A stretch of 64,000 bases of DNA from Sulfitobacter sp. M05 (GTDB taxonomy: Bacteria; Pseudomonadota; Alphaproteobacteria; Rhodobacterales; Rhodobacteraceae). The stretch covers positions 186,001 through 250,000 of the forward strand of contig NZ_JABEDH010000001.1 in assembly GCF_029285175.1 (NCBI RefSeq), in the 5' to 3' direction. Under the pieces are notes generated by a model. That model saw only the letters and a list, made by a program, of their open reading frames with translations, was not told the origin of the DNA and made no database searches. Shown here piece after piece: positions 8,292 to 16,014 of the stretch (the stretch's first letter is position 1; every line of letters starts with the position of its first letter). The translations under genes and the position numbers were made by a program.

Positions 8292-9598
8292 GCGTGATCT
8301 GCGGAAAGATCAAAGGTTTCATCCGGGAAGTACTTGGCCAGCCGCACATCTGCGGCGCGGGCATGTCCTTCCATGCCTTCAAGGCGCGAAATGCGGGCCG
8401 TGGCCTCGGCGACGCGTTTGGATGCCTCGCGGGTGCTGCGCTGCCATGTGACGATTTTCATGTATTTATGTACCGAAAGCCCGCCTGTATAGCCCGCCGC
8501 ACCGGAGGTCGGCAGAACATGGTTGGTGCCGGATGCCTTGTCGCCGTAAGACACGGTGGTTTCCTCGCCCAGAAACAGCGAACCATAGCAGGTCAACCGA
8601 TCCAGCCACCAATCCGGGTCTGCGGCTTGAACAGTCAGGTGTTCAGGGGCGTAATCGTCCGAGCAGGCGGCCATTTCTTCGCGATCCGAACACAGGATCA
8701 CTTCGGCATAGTCACGCCATGCCGCGAATGCGTTCTCGCGGTTCAATTCTGGCAAATCAGCAATCAGGCCGGGCACCAGTTCCATCACTTTTTGCGCCAG
8801 TGCGCGATCGTCGGTGACCAACCATACCGGTGAATTGTACCCATGTTCGGCCTGTGACACGAGGTCTGTGGCAACGATATGCGCATCGGCATCTTTGTCA
8901 GCAAGGATCAGGCTGTCGGTTGGGCCGGCGATCATATCAATGCCGACACGGCCAAACAGGATCCGCTTTGCCTCGGCAACGAATTGGTTACCCGGGCCAA
9001 CAAGGATATTGGCCTTGGGCAGATCGAACAGGCCAAAGGTCATTGCCGCAACCCCCTGAACGCCGCCCATCGCCAGAATTTTATCGGCTCCGCAGATATG
9101 CGCAGCATAGACAATGGCCGGGGCGACGCCGACGCCCGGCCGCGGCGGAGAGCAGGCCGCGATATGCCGGCATCCCGCAACCTTTGCGGTGGTCACCGTC
9201 ATGATGGCAGAGGCGATATGGCTGTATCGTCCGCCGGGCACATAGCATCCGGCAGCGTCCACAGGAATCGCCTTTTGACCGGCAACAAACCCCGGTTCGA
9301 TTTCCATTTCCACATTGGTGAGGGTGGATTTCTGAATTTCGGCAAAGCGGCGCACATTGTCATGCGCAAAGCGGATATCAGCCTTAAGTCTTTCCGGCAC
9401 CAGAGCGCAGGCGGCTTCGATTTCCTCGGGTGACAGGATCACATTGCCTTCGTAACGATCAAATTTCGCTGCATATTCAAGCGCTTTGGCGTCGCCGCCT
9501 GCTTCGATGTCATCAAGGATGGCCTTCACCGTTTCATGGGTTTGAGAGGCGTCCGATTCTGCGGTCAGCGTGGCTTTCTTGAGATATTCGCGCTTCAT
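8288..9598 (-). CDS. hpsN: DHPS 3-dehydrogenase (sulfolactate-forming), HpsN
   Basis: A 436-aa member of the histidinol dehydrogenase family that makes the four-electron, NAD-dependent oxidation of 2,3-dihydroxypropane-1-sulfonate to 3-sulfolactate. Zinc ligands expected for the fold are visible: Gln and His in SQAEHG, Asp in YGDKASG and His in EGHARAAD. The Glu-His catalytic pair is in APEHLTV. It is the first gene of the operon, directly behind two LacI-type operators. It is called hpsN rather than hisD because no histidine gene is near and the next genes are hpsO, hpsP and comDE. The ATG at 9598 is the only start that keeps the conserved N-terminal helix. Confidence 0.88.
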   Translation of the reverse strand: MKREYLKKATLTAESDASQTHETVKAILDDIEAGGDAKALEYAAKFDRYEGNVILSPEEIEAACALVPERLKADIRFAHDNVRRFAEIQKSTLTNVEMEIEPGFVAGQKAIPVDAAGCYVPGGRYSHIASAIMTVTTAKVAGCRHIAACSPPRPGVGVAPAIVYAAHICGADKILAMGGVQGVAAMTFGLFDLPKANILVGPGNQFVAEAKRILFGRVGIDMIAGPTDSLILADKDADAHIVATDLVSQAEHGYNSPVWLVTDDRALAQKVMELVPGLIADLPELNRENAFAAWRDYAEVILCSDREEMAACSDDYAPEHLTVQAADPDWWLDRLTCYGSLFLGEETTVSYGDKASGTNHVLPTSGAAGYTGGLSVHKYMKIVTWQRSTREASKRVAEATARISRLEGMEGHARAADVRLAKYFPDETFDLSADHA

Positions 9599-9632
9599 GT
9601 CTTTGGGATCCTATCTGTCGGTGTTGTTGCCT

Positions 9633-9668
9633 TGTAAGCGCTTGCAATATGAAATGCAAGCGCTTACA
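9633..9668. promoter_or_regulatory. Double LacI-family operator between hpsN and the regulator
   Basis: Two 14-bp sites, TGTAAGCGCTTGCA (9633-9646) and TGCAAGCGCTTACA (9655-9668), are perfect reverse complements of each other separated by 8 bp. Each is built around the AAGCGCTT core of LacI/GalR operators. The centres are 22 bp apart, about two helical turns, so two dimers would sit on the same face. The pair lies 35 bases before the hpsN start and 82 before the regulator start, and could control both. Confidence 0.85.
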
Positions 9669-9750
9669 TTTGGGGTGTATCGACAAACCCCGTGGAAACG
9701 CCGCGCCCAGTGGTGTAAAGACCCTTAATGGACCTCGCCCAAGGCGGATA

Positions 9751-10776
9751 ATGCCCAAAAAACCCACCATACCGACGCTTGACGATGTGGCCAAAGCCGC
9801 CGGTGTCTCGACTGCGACTGTTTCGCGCTGCCTCAATTCACCCGATGTGGTGGTAAAGGCGACCAAAGACAGGGTGCTGAAAGAGGTTGCTCGCCTCGGC
9901 TACACGCCGAATTTCGGCGCGCGCGCGATGGTTGCGCGGCGCACCTTTACGATTGGCGCAATCATCCCGACGATGGAAAATGCGATTTTCGCCAGGGGTC
10001 TGCAGGCCTTTCAGGAGCAGCTGCACGAACGCGGGTATACCTTGCTGGTCTCCAGTTCTTCCTACCGCCCCGAGATCGAAGAAGAGCAGCTGCGCAGTTT
10101 GGTGGCGCGGGGGGCGGATGGCATTCTGTTGATCGGATATGCGCGGGATGCGTCGATTTATGACTATCTGGCCTCGCGCAATATGCCGGTTCTGGTTGCT
10201 TGGGCGTATGAAGCGGACAATCCGCTACCATCTATCGGATTCGACAATCGTGCCTCGATGCGTGCTCTTGGGGAGCTGGTTTGGGATCACGGGCACCGGC
10301 GCATTGGCGTCATTTCCGGCGTGACACAGGGCAACGATCGCGCTCAGCGGCGGGTCGAAGGATTGATGGATGCCTTTCTGGCGAAGGGTTTGCCGGCGGA
10401 AAACCTGAAAGTGATCGAAGTGCCTTACGGGATTAAGGAGGGTGGGGAGGCCTTTGCGCGGCTTATGGCCGCGGATGTGCCTCCCACGGTGGTCATGTGC
10501 GGTAACGATGTTTTGGCCGCGGGCGCGGTGCAGCGGGCCCGTTTGATGAAAATCCGCATCCCTGAGGGTGTGTCGATCACCGGGTTTGATGATATCGAAC
10601 TTGCCCGCATTGTCTCGCCTGCGTTGACCACCGTGCATGTGCCGCACCGCAAAATGGGCCGTGCCTCTGCCAACGCCCTGATCGACATGGTAGAAAGCGG
10701 CATCAGCGGCCCTTTCGCCCCGTTGGAAAGCAAGATTAAAATACGCGGCTCGCTTGGGCGGCTTAGCGGGCCATAG
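9751..10776 (+). CDS. LacI-family transcriptional regulator of the sulfonate operon
   Basis: A 341-aa regulator. The N-terminal helix-turn-helix TLDDVAKAAGVSTATVSR with the hinge region is followed by a periplasmic-binding-protein-like sensor domain that ends in the usual VHVPHRKMGRASANAL segment. It is divergent from hpsN with the double operator between them, so it most likely represses the hps-com operon and itself until DHPS or a product binds. ATG 9751 is chosen because the HTH starts nine residues in; the frame is open to 9649, but that would run through the operator. The inducer is unknown. Confidence 0.9.
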   Translation: MPKKPTIPTLDDVAKAAGVSTATVSRCLNSPDVVVKATKDRVLKEVARLGYTPNFGARAMVARRTFTIGAIIPTMENAIFARGLQAFQEQLHERGYTLLVSSSSYRPEIEEEQLRSLVARGADGILLIGYARDASIYDYLASRNMPVLVAWAYEADNPLPSIGFDNRASMRALGELVWDHGHRRIGVISGVTQGNDRAQRRVEGLMDAFLAKGLPAENLKVIEVPYGIKEGGEAFARLMAADVPPTVVMCGNDVLAAGAVQRARLMKIRIPEGVSITGFDDIELARIVSPALTTVHVPHRKMGRASANALIDMVESGISGPFAPLESKIKIRGSLGRLSGP

Positions 10777-11146
10777 GGGGCAAAAACGGGCTAAGGTCTT
10801 GGCGTGTTGAGCGCCTCTGAGGTGCTGCCCAGCAATCCAAACACAGTACCTGCGGCTCAGTATTCCTCCCCCTGATCAACAGGCTGACCTGTTGCCTAGA
10901 TCCGGGGTGCCGCGCGGAGATGCCTTGCTGCATGCTGATTTATTCGCGCTTAGTCCCTATGATCTATTTGGCCTTCACCTTGCAGCGGTTCCGTGCGCCA
11001 ACGTTACCAGCAACGATTGTGGGGATGGGTGCGATGAAAAATGAAGGGAAGATGATTTGTTAAAGCTCATTCTAGGAAGCACCGTTATCGTCGGTTTTGG
11101 CTTTTGAATCGCAGAGGGCTTCCAGCGCAACAACGTGCGCGATTGT
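10777..11146. other. Intergenic stretch without a recognisable gene
   Basis: About 370 bases between two convergent units: the LacI regulator and the flavoprotein operon. Short frames here have no family likeness and codon use unlike the neighbours. I see no clear terminator, tRNA or repeat. The base composition is more AT-rich than the flanks, which fits a junction between separately acquired blocks. Confidence 0.5.
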
Positions 11147-12904
11147 TTAGAAGTCCAGAGTAAGCGCACTGGTAGCCGGGCAATGAAGGCTATGCAGGTC
11201 GTGCATCGAAAGCGCCTTGTCTTGAAAGACGGCATATGTGTCGATTACTGAATCGATGTCAGCCCCCGCTGGCGTGTATTTTTGAACTGGTGATGCGGGA
11301 TCATGTTCCATGTAGTTGGCGAATTTATAAGCGGCAGATGAAGGTTGTGTAGGATCTCCATCACCCGTGAACATAAAGATGCGCCAGCGCCCGTCCGCTT
11401 TGACCAGATGCCCAAGGTGTTGGGTCGCACCGTCAGTAAGGCGTGTCGCCACGGCCGAGTGAAAGCGTTGCCCGATCTTGAAACCAGACGCCAGACGTTG
11501 ATGCTCTTGCCCCGCGCAAATGTAGGACGGAAAATATTCTATGGATGTGCCTGAGACGAAGCCACTTTGGCGCTTCATGAACGCTTCGATTTCAGCGGTG
11601 TCCACGCGGGCGTCATCCGTTATGGCGGCAGAGGCGGGACGTGTTGCCACAAGTTTCGATAATTCTTTATCGGCATTGATCAACTGCTGGGCGACTTTGC
11701 GACGCTCGGTAGCATAGGTGGCAAGCAGTTGGGGCGCGCTTTTGCCCTGAAGGACCGCCGCCATTTTCCAGCCCAGATTAAATGTGTCGGGCAGGGAGGT
11801 GTTCAGCCCCCAACCGCCCTTGGGGCTGTGGGTATGGCAGGCATCGCCCGCCACGAAGGCGCGCGGAATGATTTCGTCTGAACTGTCCGCCGGGCGGTTA
11901 TCGAACCGATCAGCGATGCGCTGTCCGACGGAATAAATGGACCACCACGCCACCTCTTTGACGTCCAAAGTGTAGGGGTGGAAAATCTGCTGTGCTTTGG
12001 CAATCAAATCCTGTTCGGTGATGTCGACTTCGGACGCGCGCTTTTCTTTCTCGATGACGTCCATTTCCACGTAGAAGCGGCACAAATAGCCACCCTCGCG
12101 CGGGATGATCATGACGGCGCCATGGTCTTTGGACTGGATGAAACTTTTGACGCGAATGTCAGGGAAATCCGTGTTCAGCAGGATGTCCATCACGCCCCAT
12201 GCCTTGTTCGCCGAGTCCCCTTCAAGCGTGATGCCGAGGCTTTTGCGCACACGGCTACGCCCGCCGTCACAGCCAACAACAAAGCGTGCCTTGATGGTTT
12301 CGCGTTTGTCTTTGCCTGCGTTATCCGTGCGCCGAAAGGTTGCGGTGATCGGGTGCGCTGATGGATCCTGCGTGAGGCTGTCATTCACCACCAACTCAAG
12401 CAATTCGCGACTGCAATGTGGGCGCAAATTGGTGATCGAATTTGCCATGCCGTCACTCAGAAGTTCATGCAGTCGCGCCTGGTTGACGATACCATGGGTG
12501 AATTCGGACAAACCGGCCCGCGCATCATCAATCTTTTCGGTGCGTTTGATGTGCACAGGATTGTCTGGGTCCGGTTCCCAAAATGTATTCTGTTTCAGTT
12601 TGTAGGTTTCTTTGACAACCATTTCACTGCTGTTGAAAGCTTCCATGATCTCGATCGTGCGGCACGAAATACCATCCGCGCGGCCAAACAGGAGCGGCCC
12701 GTCAGCCATGTCCACGATGCAGGTCGTGATATCGTTGAACTCTGACATCTGGCGCGCCATCGTCAGGCCGGCAGGGCCAGTGCCAATAATCAGCACATCA
12801 ACTGTGGTCGGCAGGTCTTTGATTGGTGGGTTGGGGTATGCTTTGCGTGCTGCATCAGGAACTTGGTAATTGCCCGGCTTGAACCCGTTGAGGTGATACT
12901 GCAT
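11147..12904 (-). CDS. FAD-dependent phenol hydroxylase-like monooxygenase
   Basis: A 585-aa flavoprotein hydroxylase. It has IIGTGPAGLTMARQM (FAD ADP-binding), CDGGRSRVRKSLG, and GDACHTHSPKGGWGLNTS followed by the C-terminal thioredoxin-like domain of phenol 2-monooxygenase and 3-hydroxybenzoate 4-hydroxylase enzymes. It should hydroxylate a phenolic ring ortho or para to the OH with NADPH and O2. AAAGGGA sits just before the ATG. It is the last gene of the IclR-headed operon, 34 bases after the kinase gene. The meta-cleavage operon at 24.6-32 kb needs a dihydroxyphenylacetate and has no HpaBC hydroxylase, so this enzyme is a candidate for that step; this is inference. Confidence 0.85.
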   Translation of the reverse strand: MQYHLNGFKPGNYQVPDAARKAYPNPPIKDLPTTVDVLIIGTGPAGLTMARQMSEFNDITTCIVDMADGPLLFGRADGISCRTIEIMEAFNSSEMVVKETYKLKQNTFWEPDPDNPVHIKRTEKIDDARAGLSEFTHGIVNQARLHELLSDGMANSITNLRPHCSRELLELVVNDSLTQDPSAHPITATFRRTDNAGKDKRETIKARFVVGCDGGRSRVRKSLGITLEGDSANKAWGVMDILLNTDFPDIRVKSFIQSKDHGAVMIIPREGGYLCRFYVEMDVIEKEKRASEVDITEQDLIAKAQQIFHPYTLDVKEVAWWSIYSVGQRIADRFDNRPADSSDEIIPRAFVAGDACHTHSPKGGWGLNTSLPDTFNLGWKMAAVLQGKSAPQLLATYATERRKVAQQLINADKELSKLVATRPASAAITDDARVDTAEIEAFMKRQSGFVSGTSIEYFPSYICAGQEHQRLASGFKIGQRFHSAVATRLTDGATQHLGHLVKADGRWRIFMFTGDGDPTQPSSAAYKFANYMEHDPASPVQKYTPAGADIDSVIDTYAVFQDKALSMHDLHSLHCPATSALTLDF

Positions 12905-12938
12905 GTAGGTCCCTTTCGTTGCTGTCTGCGATTGCCGC

Positions 12939-13877
12939 TTACCGCCCGTTCAGATAGGCGGCAGCATGTAGTGTTGCGGATTTTACAAAGCGCGCGTTGC
13001 GTGTTTGGCCATTGTCTTCGTCCATGCGGGTGATGTTCCAGCCGACATAGGTTGCCGCGCGCAAGGCCATAAAAAGTTCGAGCGATGACAGATCGATGGA
13101 TCGTATCGTTCTGTAGCCGTCAGTTAACGCCCGCTTTAACCTTTCATAGTCGGGGGCGTCTGCATGTTTGAAAAGCGCTGTGGCGACGTCAAAGATGCGG
13201 TAGCCGTGGCCGCCATCGTCAAAATCGATAAACAGCAGGTCCGTGTCGTTTGCCATAACGTTCGCCCCAACGAGGTCGGCGTGTATCAAACCATAGTCGA
13301 GCGTTTCCGACTGTGTGGCCAGATCGCCGTAAGCACGATCGCGAAACGAGATAAGCAGGTCTCGATCATGCGGTGTCAGTTCGGGATTATCCCAGAACTT
13401 TCCCCAAAGCGGTGTTTGCCCCACAAGCCCGTCACGATCCCACACGCACCGCGTAAACTGATCGGGAGGCTGCCAGCGATCTGAAGCCGCATGCAGGCGT
13501 GCCATTTCGCGTCCGAGATCGTGGAACAGCTTAAGTTGGGTTTTGTTGTTGGATTGGGGAAGAAGGGTGTCCAGCGTGTCACCGGGCAGCCAGCTCAGAA
13601 CGTCGACCTGCACGCCATCGACGCAGTGCAAAAACGCGCCAGACTTGGCCGCGACGGGTGCTGGCACGGACACACCGCCCGTGCCGACGGCGTCCATCCA
13701 CAGAAGTTCCGAAGTTAATTCCGCATCGCTGCGGTACCCCGCGCGGTGCAGCCGCAGGGCATAGGTGCCCGTACCAGTTGTCACCCGATAGACTGCGTTT
13801 TCGCGGGCGGCGACCAATTCATATGACGCTCCCGAAAGCCCCCAAAGTGCCAAAGCGGCGTCGACGGTTGCGTTCAT
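12939..13877 (-). CDS. APH-fold small-molecule kinase (amino-alcohol or hydroxylysine kinase-like)
   Basis: A 312-aa protein kinase-like fold enzyme of the aminoglycoside phosphotransferase/homoserine kinase group. The catalytic loop is LIHADLVGANVM (His-X-Asp-X4-Asn) and the metal-binding motif is FIDFDDGG. The gene starts inside the stop of the AGXT2L-type phospho-lyase gene (four-base overlap). In animals and bacteria that pairing phosphorylates an amino alcohol (5-hydroxylysine, ethanolamine, 1-aminopropan-2-ol) so that the lyase can remove phosphate and ammonia. I infer the same here with an unknown substrate. An antibiotic kinase is unlikely in this catabolic operon. Confidence 0.75.
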   Translation of the reverse strand: MNATVDAALALWGLSGASYELVAARENAVYRVTTGTGTYALRLHRAGYRSDAELTSELLWMDAVGTGGVSVPAPVAAKSGAFLHCVDGVQVDVLSWLPGDTLDTLLPQSNNKTQLKLFHDLGREMARLHAASDRWQPPDQFTRCVWDRDGLVGQTPLWGKFWDNPELTPHDRDLLISFRDRAYGDLATQSETLDYGLIHADLVGANVMANDTDLLFIDFDDGGHGYRIFDVATALFKHADAPDYERLKRALTDGYRTIRSIDLSSLELFMALRAATYVGWNITRMDEDNGQTRNARFVKSATLHAAAYLNGR

Positions 13878-15157
13878 CCGGCAACCTCGGTCAGCACGTC
13901 ATCAAGTGTGTCGAACAGCAGGTTGGCATTCTCGATTGAAAACGGCATGGGGGGGCGGATTTTCAGGGTGTTCTTGTAGCGACCCAGTTTGGAATGGATA
14001 ATTCCGCGGTCGCGCATCGCGTTTATGATGCGGTCAGTCACATCACTGGCAGGCGTTTTAGCTGCGCGGTCCGTGACCAGTTCCGCCCCGAAAATAAGCC
14101 CCGATCCGCGCACGTCGCCAATAACGTCGTGTTTATCCGCGAGGGCGGCAAGGCGCGTGCGGGCATGGTCACCCACGGTCTTGGCGTTGGCTTGCAGGTC
14201 CTGTTCTTGCAGTTCCTCAAGCACCGCCATAGCCGCGGCACAGGACACCGGATTGCCGCCAAAGGTGTTAAAATACCGGTAACCCTGGCGGAATGCGGCG
14301 ATAGTATCACCATTCGCCACTACCCCGCCAACGGGATGACCGTTGGCCATGGGTTTGCCCAGCACAACGATATCAGGTGTGACACCCATTTTTTCATGGG
14401 CCCAAAGGTGCGTGCCCGTTCGCCCGAAGCCTGACTGCACCTCATCACAGATCAGCAGACCACCCGCCTTGCGCACGACATTCGCCACCGGTTTCAGCCA
14501 GCCATCGGGGTTGTCGGGGAACCCTTCGTTCAGGAAATAGGGGCAAACGACAAGGGCGGCGAAGCCTGTGCCGTCCTCGTTCAGCGCGTCGATCTGGTTC
14601 GCGACCTGCGCCGCGAAAAGCGTTCCATCGGGGTCAGGGCTGCGGTAACTGTCGGGGGCATCAACGAACCGGAAATACTGGCCGAGTCCGAAGCCCACGG
14701 TCGGAATGTTGGATTTGGAAAGCTGACTGACGAGGGTCGTGTTGCCGTGATAGGTGGCGTCTGTGGCGATGATGCCGCGCTTACTTGTCATAGCCTCGGC
14801 CATGCGTAGGGCGATGTCATTTGCTTCTGATCCTGTGCAGGTGAGGATCGCGGTGTCCAGAGACGCGTGCATCGTGCCTATCAGCTTTTCGATGTAATCA
14901 AGGATGCCGTCGTGCAGGTAGCGTGTGTGCGTGTTGAGCGTGCTGGCCTGCCTGCAAATCGCGTCGACCACGCGCGGATTGCAATGACCCACGTGGGGCA
15001 CGTTGTTGTAGCAATCGAGGTATTTGCGCCCGTCCGCATCCCAAAGCCAGACGCCTTCACCGCGCACGATATGTACAGGATCGTCGTAGAACGTCGCCAC
15101 GTTCGGTCCCATCAAACGGGCGCGATCAGCGATCAGTTGGTGGGTTGTGCGGCTCAT
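13874..15157 (-). CDS. AGXT2L-family PLP enzyme, probable amino-alcohol O-phosphate phospho-lyase
   Basis: A 427-aa class III PLP enzyme. The segments YLDCYNNVPHVGHCNP and LNTHTRYLHD near the N-terminus, YFNTFGGNPVSCAAA, and LKIRPPMPF near the C-terminus are those of ethanolamine-phosphate and 5-phosphohydroxylysine phospho-lyases, not of ordinary ornithine-type aminotransferases. The PLP lysine is in VLGKPMANGHPV. The predicted reaction is elimination of phosphate and ammonia from a phosphorylated amino alcohol, giving an aldehyde. It overlaps the MBL hydrolase gene and the kinase gene by four bases each. The aldehyde dehydrogenase of the divergent operon is the likely next step. Confidence 0.8.
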   Translation of the reverse strand: MSRTTHQLIADRARLMGPNVATFYDDPVHIVRGEGVWLWDADGRKYLDCYNNVPHVGHCNPRVVDAICRQASTLNTHTRYLHDGILDYIEKLIGTMHASLDTAILTCTGSEANDIALRMAEAMTSKRGIIATDATYHGNTTLVSQLSKSNIPTVGFGLGQYFRFVDAPDSYRSPDPDGTLFAAQVANQIDALNEDGTGFAALVVCPYFLNEGFPDNPDGWLKPVANVVRKAGGLLICDEVQSGFGRTGTHLWAHEKMGVTPDIVVLGKPMANGHPVGGVVANGDTIAAFRQGYRYFNTFGGNPVSCAAAMAVLEELQEQDLQANAKTVGDHARTRLAALADKHDVIGDVRGSGLIFGAELVTDRAAKTPASDVTDRIINAMRDRGIIHSKLGRYKNTLKIRPPMPFSIENANLLFDTLDDVLTEVAG

Positions 15158-16011
15158 AAGTCGATGCGGATACCGTCGTGTCCGACAATCAACTCGCCAT
15201 CGTAGTGGCCCGCGCAGGCGTCTTGCCAGTCTTTTGGGCTGTAGCTCGGATCATCTGACGGGATCAGGTGGGACAACGCGAGGCGTTTGACCCCTGCATT
15301 TCTGGCCGTAATCGCCGCATCGTGGGCAAAGGTATGCGAGCGCAGCCAATGTTGCATCAGTTTGTCACTGCCATTGCCGATGCGTTCCATAAGCGAGGGT
15401 AGGGCGCTTTTCAGCATCGCCTCGTGGATCAAAAGGTCCGCTCCGCGTGAAAAGTCTTCAAGGGCCTTAAGCGGAGCTGTGTCGCCGGAAAACACCGCAT
15501 GATGATCGGCAGTCCTGAACGAAAAGGCAAAACTGTCGATCAAGGGGGGGTGTTCAGTGCGGATGGCGGAAATGGTCAGTCCGTCACGGTCCAGCACCAC
15601 GCCTTCATCAATCACATGAATGCGCACAAAATCGCGCAAATCATCACGGCCATCGTCCACGATACGCAGATCAATATCGGCTTTCATGGAGACGACGAAA
15701 CCGTTCCAATAGTCCTGAATGCCCTCGGGTCCATAGATATCGACCATCGTTGTCAAGCCCGAACACCACGCGGTGTGGATCAGGGGCCCGAGCTCAAGGT
15801 AGTGGTCGGAATGCAAATGGCTGATGAAAATCGTGGACAGGTTTTTCAGTATAAACCCCTGATCCACCAGCCCGCGCGTCACACCAAGGGCGCAATCCAC
15901 GACGATATGTTGGTCGTTCATCACAAACAGATTGGACATGGGCATGGACGATCCGGGGCGTATGGACGGCCCGCCTTTGGTGCCGAGGAGGGCGACATAA
16001 TTGTCTGACAT
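15154..16011 (-). CDS. Metallo-beta-lactamase-fold hydrolase (RNase Z/arylsulfatase-like)
   Basis: A 285-aa MBL-fold protein with the metal-binding SHLHSDH motif, a later FSGDTAP and HLIPSD near the C-terminus. The layout resembles RNase Z-like and AtsA-like metal hydrolases, which cleave phosphodiesters, sulfate esters or lactones. It has no signal peptide and should be cytoplasmic. It sits between the two PLP enzyme genes, three bases after the first and overlapping the second by four. It may release the amine or amino alcohol from a conjugate before transamination or phosphorylation, but the sequence does not give the substrate. Confidence 0.75.
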   Translation of the reverse strand: MSDNYVALLGTKGGPSIRPGSSMPMSNLFVMNDQHIVVDCALGVTRGLVDQGFILKNLSTIFISHLHSDHYLELGPLIHTAWCSGLTTMVDIYGPEGIQDYWNGFVVSMKADIDLRIVDDGRDDLRDFVRIHVIDEGVVLDRDGLTISAIRTEHPPLIDSFAFSFRTADHHAVFSGDTAPLKALEDFSRGADLLIHEAMLKSALPSLMERIGNGSDKLMQHWLRSHTFAHDAAITARNAGVKRLALSHLIPSDDPSYSPKDWQDACAGHYDGELIVGHDGIRIDL

Positions 16012-16014
16012 GAT

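Noticed and set aside
8288..9598. Naming this gene hisD (histidinol dehydrogenase)
   Set aside because: The family fits, but the operon with hpsO, hpsP and comDE and the absence of histidine genes point to hpsN.
10975..11235. 86-codon minus-strand frame at the end of the flavoprotein gene
   Set aside because: Overlaps the certain flavoprotein gene out of frame and has a basic, low-information product.
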